A DNA stretch of 64,000 bases from Helicoverpa zea. Its lineage: Eukaryota; Arthropoda; Insecta; Lepidoptera; Noctuidae. Location of the stretch: NCBI RefSeq assembly GCF_022581195.2, contig NC_061455.1:4956120-5020119 (forward strand). Direction: 5' to 3'. The translations under genes and the position numbers were made by a program. The notes below the pieces were generated by a model. The model searched no databases and was not told the DNA's origin. It was given only the letters and a program-made list of their open reading frames with translations. Below are positions 11,245-25,900 of the stretch, piece by piece; the first letter of the stretch is position 1; the number at the start of each line of letters is the position of its first letter.

Positions 11245-14200
11245 ATTTTAAGTAGTACAGCCTATTGGCGCTGGCGGATTTTCCACTCAGCTTTACCGCG
11301 GGGTTCGTATGGGCGTTTTCCCGTTTGAATTCCAAAAGCAGAGGCTGTAAGAATCTTCTTTTAAAAATAACAGACCAGACGATTCTCAGACTTAACAAAT
11401 ATTGTATCGGAAACAATACATGATATAATAAGTATGTGAAACAGTCATTGACTTCTCACACGTCAACTCCAACCAAAGTTCACGACTCGCCAAAAGTTCA
11501 CGCATAATTGAAAATTCTGATAATAATCCCAACTCGGCATTATTTGGGGGTTAATAACTTTCCAATGTCGAATACAAATCTTTGAATAATTCGAGTGAGT
11601 CCAAGAAATATTCGATTAATCGTATGAATTGGTTTGGTCAAATTGAATCACGAAAAGGTCAATAATCAATATGGCGTTTAGTATTCATAGTGAAGCCACC
11701 CTTTAGGGTATGACGCAGATGTGCACGTGAGGGTTAATCTATAGTATTACGCGTTATAGTGTTAGCAAAAATTGAGTTAATGTGATGATTAAATCATGTT
11801 TTAACCCTACCGCCAGGAAGGGTTCTGTTTTTAGTTAGCAGACTATTAAGTAATTTATATTGGTTTTCAGGATTAGGTAAATAACGATTGGATTGACAAA
11901 TTATGATGATATTAAAAAAATTAACAATAACATTTCTTAAGATTTTTTTTTTATAATTTGTAATCATTGCAACAGAGTTAATTAAAATATTGAAAACATA
12001 TTTTTTGTTCACGGTCGCATTTCTTCAGCGACTTTTACTGAACTTTTTTTATATAACATACACTTTTGTGTTGAATTTGTAAAAGTTTTACCTTGATACC
12101 ACCAATTTATACATAATATGAATAAAATAATTGGATCAATAAATGTATGTCCTTAAACCTAGCATAAATAAAATAAAATATCTTCCATTTCTCAAACAAA
12201 AGACGAAATAAATTGTAAGATCCGTCTGTCTAATCTAATTTAATCTTAAAAGGATTGACTTTTGTATCAGATATTGAAAGCACTAGACGTTCTTCGAAGG
12301 TAGAAGACGACAGACCTATAAAATGGGAACCATCAATTTTATTATGTCTCCTTATGCCAATCTATACGTATGTACCGAACTATTGTTTGAATTTAAACAT
12401 GTTGTGATCAGTTATTTAGAAGCTGGGAGATGTTTTATGCTCTGTGGAAAGTTAATGTGTGATTATATACAAAACCAAAACTGAGGAAAATTACTAGTAA
12501 TACTGTAGTGTTATAATATTTAATCATGGGTGCCTATGGGACCTCGCTATGATTTGATTGAATTAAATAACACATTAATTTATACATTCAGTAACACCGT
12601 GAATTTATAACGTTTTCATGGCAATTTTCAATCTTTTCACATGAATAATGTCACTCAATTAGTACGAAATTAACCCTACCAATGCGAAAGGGGTATTTTG
12701 TATGAAAAGGACGAACACCATCGGGCTTAACATATAGCACCAATCTACTTATACCATAACATGACGGTGGGTACAATTTGTTCAAATCCAAGTGAATTTT
12801 TCTTTCCTCTGCACTGTCACCGGGTTATTTACGAGGGGTCCGCTGTGTTTTAATACCTTTTCATTAACAATTTTAAGGTTCACTTTATTGAAGTCGTAAA
12901 TAACTGTTACAATTGCCCAACTGTACTGTCACAGTTGTAATTTGGAAAAAAGATTAAATTGCTCCGAGGACTGTAGGTAATTATATTAATGTTCTCGTAA
13001 AAAGTTTGTTGATATTTATTCCTCCTTTAAAAATTTTGTTGTAAATAAAACAATCAACATAAACATTTATTAATAAATGAATAATTTATTGACAAACATT
13101 CTGTACAAAAAAGTCCTTTCAGATTTAAAACTTCACTGATAGCAAAAACAATTTCGAACCAATCAACTCGGTTTGATCGGATAAAGTATGAACAGAATAC
13201 GATAGTAGTTTCAATTTAAAACTTTCGCCCACATCCGCGAACTAACAACGGCGGGATTCGATTACTACGGATTTTTCACAAACTAAATTGTCACCTCAAT
13301 TCCATTAGCTGGTATAACTGGTATGGTTTGGCCTTAAATTATTAATTAACTTGCCATCGCCGCATAGGGATTTATTGGAGAGGGAGGGGGATGAAAAAAA
13401 TAAATCACATAATGAAATCTGAGCCTCCCCGCGGTCTCGAATACAAACGGTTGCAATTCCGATCGCGCTCGACCATGCGCGAAATCGCCATTAATATCGT
13501 ACGAGCGCGAAAAATGCAAAGCAACGTTCCCATTGAAATATTAACGTTATCTAACTTTTTTGACCTTAAAAACAAAAGTACCACATAGTCATCTCCCCTT
13601 AATGAGCACCAACCATCCCTGTCTAAGATGGCTTCCAAATCATCGCATAACATTTTGAGTAAAAATTATTTAAAATTGGGTTTCGAAAATAGGCCAACCA
13701 ATTTAATTCATCTCATTTAGATATTTAAATTCAAAAGTATAAAGGGTCACTTCACTTCTAATACTGTGTACCTTATTTACTTGTATATGCATTTATTTAA
13801 AAGCATGCTCATTTATTTATGCCATTCAGCTTATCTGTCTCCCAGTTGAATTCACAAATGTGTGGTCTGAAGAAATACTCGAATATTGAGAATTCGATAC
13901 AAGTTTTTTACCATTTTCGATATCAAACGTTGCTTTGCCACAAGAGACCAATAGCTAATGCAGACTTCATGTCCAAAATTTACAATTTCAGATAGTTTTA
14001 TTGAACGTTGTGGACAAATTATTATTGCGGAGCTGCACTCACTTTTTATGTAAATAAATAATGTAGGGAAAATTGAGTTGTATAAAGTCGGTGTCCGTAA
14101 ACGAATTATAATTATGTCAGTAAGAAAAAAAGATGTTAAAGTACTAATTTGTAGCAATTAATGCATTAAAAAAAACATAAGTCACCTTTATTAAACAAAA

Positions 14201-17200
14201 ATTGTAGCTCTATAAAAACTGCACACACGTAATCTGCTAAATTGTTATTGCTAAATTGAAAATTGAAATTCGAAATCAATTTTTCCAATTCCTACGTTAA
14301 TACATTGACAAACGAAAAAACAAATGCCAATACAAGAACAGGCGGCAAACAGCAATAAAACAAAAGAACAACTAATTCATCCCTCAGCGAACATATTCGT
14401 AATTATGAACAGAGCTAAAACAACCAATGAGAAAAACCCGGGAGGGACTTCAAACGCTACAAAATATTTGTCCTAATAACACAAGTATAAAATGAATCGA
14501 TTGCAACGCTAGTACTTTCCACCCCTTGTGTAATTTGATAGACTATATACACATACATGCGCTTATGGCGTATTCTGACCTTGGAAAGTCTGGTAACCTA
14601 GCAACGCCAGTATTGTACTTGGGCCCCCTAGCCCGGTCTAATCTACAGATCATCGTACGTATAGGGTTCCTATATCTGATGTTTGTGAAGTTAGAAATTT
14701 TGGGAGTTGGACGAGCAATTAAAAAATTGGCACAATTTAGACTACGTTTTCAAAAAAAAAAAACTTACACACTATTGATGAACAAGTTTTGAGATATTTG
14801 TGCTAGTATGCGTATTTTATCCCAGATGGGATTTTTGTTTGAGATGCACAATTTTGGCGTTGAGCTAATTAATTTATGTTCGAAAATCTAATAATAAACT
14901 AACTAAATAATAATATATTTGTACGTAGGTAATCTTTAATGTTTGAAACTAATAAATCCGGTCTTTACTGCTTCAAATTATCCATAAAACTACGGTGCAT
15001 CCGATCATCCACAGTACCAAAGGTTACAACAACAACAAAATTCCGAGAATTCGAAAAATAATACGTCAAAGTCCGTCATGTCCAAGGCTGACGCTTTCAT
15101 AGGTATTCCCTGGTCGTATGCGTCACCCAACCCCCGCGTGCAGGCGGGTTGCGTCACACCCAACCCTCAAACGCCACAATCAAACTGATGAATACTTTCA
15201 ACACTATATCAACCTGTATTGATGCTAACCTTCTGCAACTGATGGAATTGAGATGAGAAAAATTTTACGTCATTTTATAAGAAGAATGCAAGGCGGAAAA
15301 CTTGTTGAGACGTTCGGAAACTTTGATATTATGGCTTTTGAAATGTATTGCTAGCGAACGAAGAATGAAGAACTATTGCATAAGGCAAAAGGGTCGGTCA
15401 AAAATCTATTGAAAATTTTTCTGTTGTTGATGTAGCTAGTTTGCAGTTTACAGGAGAACTCGTGGGTTTTATTCAATTTCTGTCAACAATGCGATTACTC
15501 TTTTGTCATACTTTTCTAAAGTCATTTAATATGCAAAATAAAAGTGGGTTGTATTCGTTAACTTATATAAATATTTGCCCTCTGCTACAAATATGCAAAG
15601 TGCAATGTTTAATTAATAAATATTCACACACACGTACACGTGCTTAAAACAATTTCACTGCGCAGTTTCCGTTGCATGCGGAAATATTTTCGTGATGTCG
15701 CCGCACACAGTTCGCACGAATTTTCGTCCCCCAAAAACTGCATATATGTGTGGTTAAAGTTATAGCAAACATCTTCAAAAGATCAGCAGTGACACAGTGA
15801 ACTGACGCGTAGCGACACACTTACCTTCTATGCAGTCAGCCCCCACATTTTTGTCCTTACAACACAGTCTCCCTGTGACACACTTGATGTTTCCCCCCAG
15901 TAATTACTTCCCCTTTCCCTCGCCCCTGCCCCAAACCATAATACCTAGGTACTGACTGAATCTAGGTATATCTACATTTGGGTGCTCGACGGGATTTGCG
16001 AGGGGAATGCTAAAAGGGTGCGAGCGTCGTGTGATATAAATTCGTATCAAAGTTATAGTGTGTATGTTCGATGCACAGGGGAGCACGATACACGAGTCTG
16101 CCTTGTATTTTAAACAAATACTTTGCATGGTATACGAGATACCCGATACTTCACGAGCAACGGATTAAATTTTGTTTACCTTTTCACGTATACTTTGAAT
16201 CAAAGACGGACGCAAAATTATTCATCAAAGTATTTTTGAGCCATCGTTAAAAGGATATCAAGTCAATGCTCCGTTTTAATGAATATTCCAGTCAACCAAA
16301 TAAATTGGAAGTCACCAAAAAGAGTGTCCATTAAAGGAAACCAGCATCCACCTCAAATTAACTTCGGAGAAAGTTTACCCTCAAAATAATTAAGGATTCA
16401 CCACAATTATCACCGCAAAATCTAACTTCTCTTTCATCGGTGTTTAGAAAAATTATAACCACGAATATTTACTTTAGCTTTAGCGGAATACGGTAGAAAA
16501 TTGGGCAAGCGTGATGCTTAGATGTTTTTGTATGGAGAAAATTTTAATAACCAAGAGGGCGTCACTTGAAGTTTTACACTTTGCCGTTTTGCGGAATCAC
16601 CAAACGGAGCCACAGGCACAGTGATAATTATAATTATTTACCAATTGTGAATAAAGTTCGGAGTAGGTCCTGCGTAATTGCGAGCCGCTTAAAGTATCAT
16701 TTAATGAATAATGTTCCGATTTCAATGGGGAGTTCGAGTCGGCGCCGGCGAGGGCTGAATTATCGAGGAGACGGGACGTATTTTAATTTTTTCCCAAAGA
16801 AGCCTCGTTCTGAAGTTAAATTATTTCGCATGAGGAAATTCTTTAGGGCTTTACAATTTGCTACTGAACGTATTTGATACTAACGCGATGTTATGAAAAT
16901 CTGATTTAATAAGGCTGTTCTTGAGACAGAAATTCTATCGTAGCGAACTTATCCAATGACAGTCTTTGTCAGTGCCACTTGAGAGTTTAATTTACGAACT
17001 TCGTTCCTTATCAAGATGTAGGTGTGTATTTCATTTACATTGAAATCCAAGTCCTGTTTTCGAGTCGCTTTATATTACAATATCTTTTATTTGCTTCATA
17101 CCTAGGACATTTCCTTCTAGGAACAAAGCAATTGCTGAGTATCCTAGGATCGGTTCGGTAAAGGCAATTTACTGTTTCAGATCTTAATGTCTTTGTATGG

Positions 17201-17732
17201 GCAACCATTAAAGATATTGTATTTTTTGTTTGAAGTAAAAGTGAAGAGCCATAATAAAGAAATGATAGGACGCATATTTTCTCAATTGAACAAACACAGT
17301 TACGAGATTAACGGGATATGAAATAAACAAGGCATTGATTCCCATTCTGTCTGCACACAGACTTTCATAGTACAAAAATAAAATATCGTACCTCGTCAGG
17401 AAATCAGAAGTGCCTTATCGTCACGGTACCAATACATTTCATGTCGTTACAGCTTCGAATTTCCTCTGCAACATAAAGGAAAATAGCGACAGGGCCATAT
17501 ACAACGTTCCTATGGCGGTATATAAGAGGAATATACAGTTTGTATGTATCGCAACTTCCACGCTAGAGGTTTTATTGATATGGTTAGTAAACATTTTCTT
17601 CTACGGTGTTTTGTGTGTTCATTTGCACCTTTGTTAAAGAAAATCGTTACTTACTACGGTAAAACATCTGTCAAGAACAAAAAGAAATGAACGAACTTAC
17701 GTTATAATGAAAGTATTCATTCTGCACATTAT
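11245..17732. other. Gene-poor interval with GC-richer islands
   Basis: I find no exon with convincing splice sites or a recognisable product. Two islands stand out from the AT-rich background. One is 13,390-13,560, with many CpGs and two GCGCGAAA sites at 13,477 and 13,505. The other is 16,560-16,770, which includes GAGTCGGCGCCGGCGAG. Overlapping open frames on both strands at 13.4-13.65 kb follow from the higher GC and I do not read them as genes. Confidence 0.45.
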
Positions 17733-18089
17733 AAAAAAAACCTCCGACCCAAAAAAGTACGCAATAATTATGACAAAAGGTTAAAAACGCTAAACCCTAT
17801 AAAAAGCAAAAAATAACTTTTAACACTACGTAAACTAAATTTTTTCGTGTCGGGGGACCGCTCTAATTCATTACTTTAGATACGTGTTTTTTTTTTAACG
17901 AATGTTGTAATTAGGTAGGTATCATTTGATTTATGTAAGTATTTATGAAGGTAAAAAGCGGTCCCCCGACACGTCAAAATTTAGTTTACGTAGTGTTAAA
18001 AGTTATTTTTTGCTTTTTATAGGGTTTAGCGTTTTTAACCTTTTGTCATAATTATTGCGTACTTTTTTGGGTCGGGGGTTTTTTTAAAT
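17733..18089. mobile_element. Foldback element with arms of about 130 bp
   Basis: The left arm (about 17,733-17,864) and right arm (about 17,957-18,089) are near-perfect reverse complements. Outer ends read AACCTCCGACCCAAAAAAGT and TTTTTTGGGTCGGGGGTTTT; inner ends read GTGTCGGGGGACCGCT and AGCGGTCCCCCGACAC. The loop of about 92 bp is AT-rich and has a run of nine T. The outer end motif (CCCCCGAC followed by an A-rich run) resembles the end of the neighbouring repeat at 18,770-18,790 (GCGTCGGGGGTTAAAA), so the two are probably related. No protein is encoded. Confidence 0.8.
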
Positions 18090-18791
18090 TTATAATTTAA
18101 TTTTATTTCATGCTTTTTAAAGGAGCTCCTTAATTTTTCCTTCTTTCATTTAATTTATTTTATCTTAAGATGGGGTCGCTATATGCGATCTCGGCCAAAG
18201 GAAGCTGTTTAACAATCCTCATGACAAACTGGCTCTGGGAGAATTGCACAGATTGAGAAACATTTGGACATTCTAGATTTTCAGCAAAAATATAAATCGG
18301 TTTATCCGTTTCATTCCGGCATTTCAGGGTTTCATCCGCCACATCCCATTTCCAGCATCAGGTTCTCGTCAATCAGAAACATGAAGAGAACTTGTCAAGA
18401 CAAATTCAACGAGCCCAAACTCGATGGGTTTACTAAAAGGCAGTTCAGGGTTACGTCTCCTACCTTCGTGCCCTAACAGCAGACCAGCTCAGTGGTTCCA
18501 AAAGACATTAGTGTTTCAAATTTCAGATCCCACATATACTTGCAAGTAAACTGATCGTGTAACATTCCTATCACATCTAGCAAACGAGCTGATGAACTTG
18601 AAGACCTGAACCGATTTCCACCAAACATAGCTAAGAACACTCCCGACTGACAAACCTTTTAAACAAAAAAAACCGCATTACAATCGGATCATCCGTTTGG
18701 GAGCTACGATGCCACATACACACACACACACACACACACACAGACATGTCAAACTTATAACACCCCGTCGTTTTTGCGTCGGGGGTTAAAA
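18090..18791 (-). repeat. Older interspersed repeat ending in CGTCGGGGGTTAAAA
   Basis: The part from about 18,590 to 18,791 is a dispersed sequence I recognise from lepidopteran genomes. On the minus strand it starts TTTTAACCCCCGACGCAAAA, then GGGTGTTATAAGTTTGACAT, a (GT)n run, GGCATCGTAGCTCCCAAACG, and a segment including GGTGGAAATCGGTTCAGGTC. The class is not clear to me. The 5' portion (18,170-18,500) is less certain. The short ORFs on both strands here are not genes. The abutting foldback with similar ends suggests nested or composite insertion. Confidence 0.6.
18717..18742 (+). repeat. (CA)n microsatellite
   Basis: About 13 CA units in a row (ACACAC...) inside the interspersed repeat at 18.1-18.8 kb, at the position where that repeat family usually carries a dinucleotide run. 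Confidence 0.9.
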
Positions 18792-21700
18792 ATTGACCAG
18801 TGACGGCAGTGATTTATTATTTAACCCTAAAATTTACATACTGATACCATTAAACATAAAAAAAACACAAACTACCTATATATAATAACCATCATCGTTT
18901 TCAAAATTACTTCAAGGTAACGAAAAATTAAGAAGAAAATTATTTGTGCCACGTAAAAGCATTGTTGATAACCTCTTTGCAATTGACTCCCTATGACATC
19001 ACGTAACATTTTTACAACACAGCCACAAGAAAACTACTCAAGATTACAAAGCAATCAATCATCGTTATCACTCAGTTATCGTGCATGGCTTTATTTAGTA
19101 AAAGCCATGAAATGAAGCTGTCAAGTTCGACGGTGCCATCAATCAGATGACGGGGTCTGAGCTTGTCAAATCTTATCTCCTTTCAACCAACGGAGCGAGT
19201 AATAGCTATTTACCTGTTCTCGTCTCGGATTATCTCTTAGATTTTGATTCTTTTTAGCCAACATGAGGGGTCGTTTGTTGCAATTTGTTTGAAGATGCGT
19301 AGGTATTAAAATTGGTGGATACGATTTTTGATATTGCTTGGTGGAGGTGAATGCGTCATTGATTTGGTTTTTGAAACCGGTATTGCAATGTATGATGTTC
19401 TGAATTCTTATTTTGGGAATTACATAACTCTATACTCTCGCGAACCGACTTCATTTATGTTGATGCTTTTTGTTCGATTGTTGATTATAAATGTAATGTT
19501 TGCTCTTGTCATATAGGGCTCTAGCAACTGGAGATAAGTTGCTACTTCATAATACACTGGTTGTATAATACTCTAGGCTGAAACAGTCGTGATATTTGCC
19601 AGTAGGTATATTTTTGCAGGTTTTCCACAATATGGTTCAGCCATAGCGTTCATTTGACTCGTAACTTTTTCCTTGCGTGATTTCAGCTTATTTATTGCAG
19701 TTTTGGAAATTATCTAGACATTATAATGTTTCAGAAAATGCAATAAGAACGCAATATACCTTATTATCAAACATGCTTACTTATATGTATAGTATTATGT
19801 AGTTCCTAATGTTCATAAGAAGGAGCCTTTTAAACGGCAAAGTTTCTTCGAAAATCAAGCTAACATCGTGGTTGTTTAAGACGGGGTTCATTATAAAATA
19901 AATCGATTAGCTATTCCATTTACCTTGAGTTTTTTAAAACAAGCTTAGAAGGAAGTTTTAATTAAGTTTGAATATCGTTGCTGCAAAATCAAGAGCAATT
20001 TATTTTTACTAGGTATTTAAAATATAGTTTAAGTAATTATGATAACTTTGATACTTATAAAATAAAACTGAAGAGATTTTTTGAACGCGCTGATCCCGGA
20101 ATAAAACCAGTCGAAGTAACTAAAACCACAAGTTCTGAAATACCGTAAATAATTACGGTTATTCATGGGAAAATGTCCTAAAAATGCAGTCTACTCCGTT
20201 TTGAAAAACGATTAAAAGCTTCGAACAGTTTTAGGGGCTGAACTTACTTAGGGGTGACGTAAAAGAAGGGTGGCTTGAAAGATAAGACGTATTAATAAAT
20301 AACAGGAGCCCAACTTTGTGAGGCTTCCAAAGCCTTGACCCACATACCTATTGACGAGCTCGTTGATTGGGAGCTATGATTCATCTTTGTTGATACGCAC
20401 TTCATGTTGTTATTGTTTGCAACAAAAGTATTATTCTATACTATAGTTATATGTTTAATGCTGAACAGTTTGTATGTTTACTTGAAGGCAATAATTTCAT
20501 CAAATAGGTACAGTGTTAGGTAGACCATATTGAGGAAGAACCACTACTATAGGCTACTTTTTATCCGAATTCGCAGAGTGATTCCCAGAAACTTTGTATA
20601 AAGATTTTTAGCATAAACAAATTAATTTCTTCTTGAGCGATTCTGACTAAAAAAGTTACGACTATACCAAACGCCCTTACGGCCTATGCAGCTAGTCTCA
20701 AACTATCCATAATTATACTGGACACAAACAAAAACAAAACTCAGAACGGACATCCCACACTAAATTGAAACAGCGTTGTTAAATTATTTGCCACCCGCTA
20801 ATTGCAAAACCATTAAATAGTCCAACATATCGCATGCATCAAGGTTCCCATTATCCCAACGGAACACGTTCTGATTAACACTAATTCTCACCCCCGAATA
20901 AAATACAGCGGTGTAAACTTATCAACAAGGAGTGGGACCTCACAAAATATAAACAGGACCTCTAATGGGTCACAAGGGACCGCTTCTTTAATGGCCACTC
21001 GTAAATTGAACGAAAATAATTAAAATCGCACAGTCGCACCGAAACATGACCATTAGGAAAGTAGACTCGGATGGCACAAAAGGGTTTCCCATCCGATAAA
21101 TAAAGAGTTGGGTTAGGTGTTGAAGCTAGAGTAATAGGCGGTGTCTATGTGTATGTCAGAGTATTCTGAGTAAATTGGCATAGTATTTCCATGCCAGTGT
21201 CCAATTTTTTAGATGGTCATACTGTCATTTTTCGAAATTTGCTCGAAGATATTGTTGTTAAAAGGTAACGAAAGCTCGAGTGTCATGACTTCAACAATTC
21301 GGTTCATTGAGATAAAAAATAAAATAAAATATATTGTATTGTTTACTGTATTCAAATATCGTAAATACCTACACGGAGAATGGATTGTCAATTAAATTGA
21401 AAACCTAATAGGCGATATATTATTACAAATTCTATTTTCTAGCAAAAGGGACAGACAAAAGTGGTATGTTCCGGTCGTTTGGGGACTGATAATAAATACT
21501 GCAAACCCAACCACGACGCGGACGCTACCAAAAAGACCGTATTTCCAATCCGCCACCACTCAGTTAGATTAAATTTGAATGTAGTTATAAAAGAAAGATG
21601 GCCGTTGTTTTAGATGAGAGTGACCGTTAAAAATTCCGCAAAAACTACAGGGAATAAAAACGGACTCGATTTTTGCTTGCTATTTCACTGGCAGAGCTTT

Positions 21701-22774
21701 TAGATTTAGTACTCAGGATATTTTATAGCTTCGTTAAAATACCTCTAAATGTAATTTAGTTATAACCTTAGATAAGTCGTAAAAAGAAAATATTTTAAAA
21801 AGCTATTTCATTTTTAATAGTAGACGAAAGCACTATGAGCTTACCGTTCGTACATACAATTTAAAATTGAAAAAAGAACTAGTGTGTATTCGAAAGCAAT
21901 TTAAATTGCTGTCGGTGTAGAGTTTACACAAATCCGACCTCATTCACAAATGGGGTTGCACTCATACATATTATAATCCACCTCTAAAATGATGTACACC
22001 GTTGTTGTCTTAATATACGCCTCGGCTTTCGGCCATTAATGTCTGCTAAGGACTAAGTGAAACTTGAATTATACGCGTTTGTCTAGACGACCCATGTAAG
22101 AAAAACAAATTAATTTCCCTCTCTATTGCACACTGCCGAGAAGTGCCGTACGAAAAATTTATGTCCTCTATTGAATTATAGTTCAGAGCCAAAAATGAAA
22201 GCGAAAATTAACTATCGTGATTTGTAGAAAAAAAAATGCATTTAGCTAAGATTTTATTGAATAAAGTTTAGGTATTTGTTGGCCGTGGGCTGTAAAAAAG
22301 AAGTCTGGATTTAATAGTTCGGCCTTAAAAGTCGAGGTGAGTTATACGATATTTATGCTGTAAAACTTTAAGTTATTATATATTAAGAGATATTTATAGG
22401 CTCTGAAGTAAACCTCGACGTAACATAAAGAATACCTATATTTTTCTGCTTCACTTTATCAAACATTGGTTCTAAAAGTTTACTATTGATATAAGTATAA
22501 CATTTGAATATATGTTGTTGTATGTATGTCTATAATAATGATAAGCCTAACTCCAACTAATAAGACATCATTAGCTTCATCCCACGCTTGACAACAGATT
22601 TTTAGATTATTTACAGATTTGCAAACCAGATTTACTTATACTATATTATTAGAAACGTGTTTTATTTGAAAATAAGATTGAAATATTTTTCAATATAAAA
22701 ATAATTATTAATTTAGGTACCAGCTTTGATTTAATTACTTACTTCCATTTTCTGAAAAAAAAACTATTTAGGTG
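18792..22774. other. Gene-poor interval
   Basis: AT-rich DNA without a supportable gene or a clear repeat boundary. ORFs here are at most about 60 codons and lie opposite each other on the two strands (for example 21,209-21,395), which argues against coding. Confidence 0.45.
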
Positions 22775-22900
22775 GCCCTACTACAAAAACTTAAACATCT
22801 TTTGAATACTTGTCTAAAACAAGTGTGGTTGCAAAATGAACCTTATGTCAACTTTATAATCTGTCATTTTTTTAGATAAGTGTCCAACCAAAATGCAAAT
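22775..22900. mobile_element. Decayed copy of the CTTACTACAAAAACTT MITE
   Basis: CCCTACTACAAAAACTTAAA, then ACTTGTCTAAAACAAGTGTG, then a segment ending TTTTTTTAGATAAGTGTCCA match the MITE at 60,389-60,530 in the same order and spacing. The right-hand terminal repeat has diverged and is hardly readable, so this is an old copy. Confidence 0.65.
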
Positions 22901-25900
22901 CACCTTACGCATCCTTCTATTTACTTTTTAAAATAAACACAGAGTCAAATATAAAACAAGCGCACATAAAGTATTCGCTTTCTATTTGAAAGTCTGTCGG
23001 TACGACTAGTAATGTTTATCTGTAACGGTTCGTTGATTTTACTGCCAAAGTTACGGACCTGCTCTCTGAGGGCGACAGAAAAACTATGTATCTTTTATTT
23101 ATATTTGTGTTAGTTATTATGTAGTGCAGTTTGTTATTTTTAAAGTAGAAATAAGGCGGTTTTAATGATAGGTTAATAAAGTCTGTAAGTCATTGCCAAT
23201 TGTTAAGGAAACCAAACTCGTTCCTATTTCCTGGGTAATGGGCATATGCTAGATACAAGGTGTTGATTTGCATTTGTGCCATAGTTCAGGAGGAGGACCT
23301 AAAATACGTAAATAATTAATCGATTGGAATTACAGTAGATGGGAAATAACTAATATGCACTGCTTTTTTGTCATTGTAATGTCGTGGTATTTCAGAAGTA
23401 ATGCTATTTTATGAATGAAATTTATGAGTGATCGTTGCCTATGCTTTGTGTTTGCGTTTGTGTGAGGGCTTAGCATGGTTTTAAGGCCAGTAACATACGC
23501 GCCAAGTTTAAATAAGGCTAGATGACATTAACGGAATTCCGAAAAAAAATAAAGAAAAAAAATTATGTACCAATTTTTTTGTTGATTTGGGTCGAGAATC
23601 ATTAGCATAATTACCTCCTTGAATATGGCACGGATGCAAATCAACAGGTCAATAGGCCAGGAATATTTAATAAGTAAGTATGAGTTACTTTTCTTTATAA
23701 ATTTTAACTATTATTGACTCTCCTTGTTCAATAATGAAAAGATTTATATCTCAATAAAACTTTTCACAAATTAAGAATTTAAACTAAACGCGTCTTCATT
23801 ATTTAAATTCTCTAGATTTATAACCAGTGAGCTTCCAAAATTTGCATAACAATAAACCCATTTAATAATACCGAAAAATATCTTGTGGCGCCTATAATAA
23901 TTAATATCCATCGTTAAAACTACACTTAACACCACTTTTATGTCTTATTAAAGGGTTGTAAAATTTTATGTTGCGTTAGAACTTGCTTCGTCTTTAATTA
24001 AAAACGTTCTCTGAATAATCAAGATGGTTTTCATATTTTAATACTATGACGTTTACGTCGCGACGTTATTTATGTCGTATGAACTTTGTTAAGTGATCCT
24101 TTGTTACTATAATTTATTGTTTTATGCGTTACTTTGGTTCAGGGTGATTTGAGGGCTACTTACAAGTGTCATTTATTTTATTTTAATCTAATCGTAAAAA
24201 TGTTTATGTTTGTCAATATTGATACATTTATATTTCCTATAAAAAAGTAAGATGGTAGGAAAATCTGGGTCTATTACAGATGAAAAGCTAAAACTCAATA
24301 TGTTTGATAAGTGAATTTATCTTCAAATAAGATTAGGTAACAAAAATACAGCCTAAAAGGTCAAAAGTCGTTCTATGATGAATATAAAGTTCGCTTTGGA
24401 TTAGACACACTGAAAGTCTAATCCAATCCGATATGATATGATGATGATGCTACAAGAAAAGCAAAGCTTTTCTCGATAGATTACATAGTTTCCAAAAATA
24501 AATCCTATCGTATTATCAATATTTTTTTACATTCTGACAACGGCTTCGAGATTTTCTTGAAATATTTTTTCTAGTAAACTAAGCAAAATATCTTACAACC
24601 TCGTATTTATTTTGACGTGAAAACTTATTTGTCGCAAATACGCATCAAAAATAATAATATATCGTCGCAAAAATTCTGATATTTATAAAAATTGATATTT
24701 GACAAATATATGAAACGTAGGTAACCTACCGCAGATAGATATTCGCGTACAATTTCAATATCAATTTCTTAATATTAAATCTGTGGAAAAATCGCACTGA
24801 AGGTATGCCTGAAATATGTATGAGACTGCTTTATACCCTGCAACGTGATATTTTTCTACAAAAACTGAAAGTCGTGACTTCGGCTATATAGTAGCACAAG
24901 AATAAGTTTTATTTCATATAGGTATTTTACTAGTTAAAATAAAATAACTACGTATGAATCAAGGGTCATTAAAAATGTTATTTGAATTTGTTTCAGTTGA
25001 CCAACTTCGAAGTTTTTAGTAGGTGAAAGTGAACACTAAGACCTCAACACTAACAGTTTTTATAGTTCAAAACAGAACCTAACAAGCCTTAAGTGTCGAT
25101 TTGCATGTTAACATACAATTACATAAGCACTGGTATATTTAGCGGTGGCATTATGTAAACACTGCACCACGTATGTCGAAGTTTCAATTATTCATCAAGC
25201 GAAGGTAGATAGCACTCCTTATTTGCATTATTTTGTATGCATTCATACATTTTACCAGAAAAAGGCAAAAATGCTGCTGGCATTTTGACGTAGATACAGC
25301 TTGTTAGTCATTGAACGAATACGTGCTTTTTGTATGGTTTATGAATCTAAATTAGTTTGGTCTTATCGTTGATAGGGAGTCTAGATAGTACATTTTTCTT
25401 ATTTTTATATAGGGTACATAGAATGTTAACCATCCCGCTGACTGTTTCACTAAAGGTAAGTAGATTACTCTTTCACCGATCACAGGTTCTTACGAAATGT
25501 CAATAACTGCTGGTGCATGGTTGCAAGGAGTTTGTCTTATGGAGAAGAACCGGCAAGAAACTCCAAGGATACTCTTTAAATCAGAACTATTTACAATATT
25601 TAAATTACATTTAAAGTTGAAACCAAGAAAATAATACAACTCAAGACCGATAAAGACAGACTGTTTTGTTCATGCCAATATTCTCTTATAAAACTCATAT
25701 AGAAAGAAAGACAATCCCAAGCTACCCTCTAAACATAATGATCTTTCCAAGATGTTTAGGGCTGGTAAATGTCACATGATTACCGTCATCCCCAACCATT
25801 GGCAGTTTATTTATAGTGATCGTCGCATGTCCTCAGAATCACTTATCGTTATTCAAGATTACTGATCCTGACAGCATAAGTTACGTAATTGACTTAGAAG

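Noticed and set aside
13405..13653. 82-codon minus-strand frame overlapping a 65-codon plus-strand frame
   Set aside because: Both strands are open because of local GC content; better read as a noncoding island.
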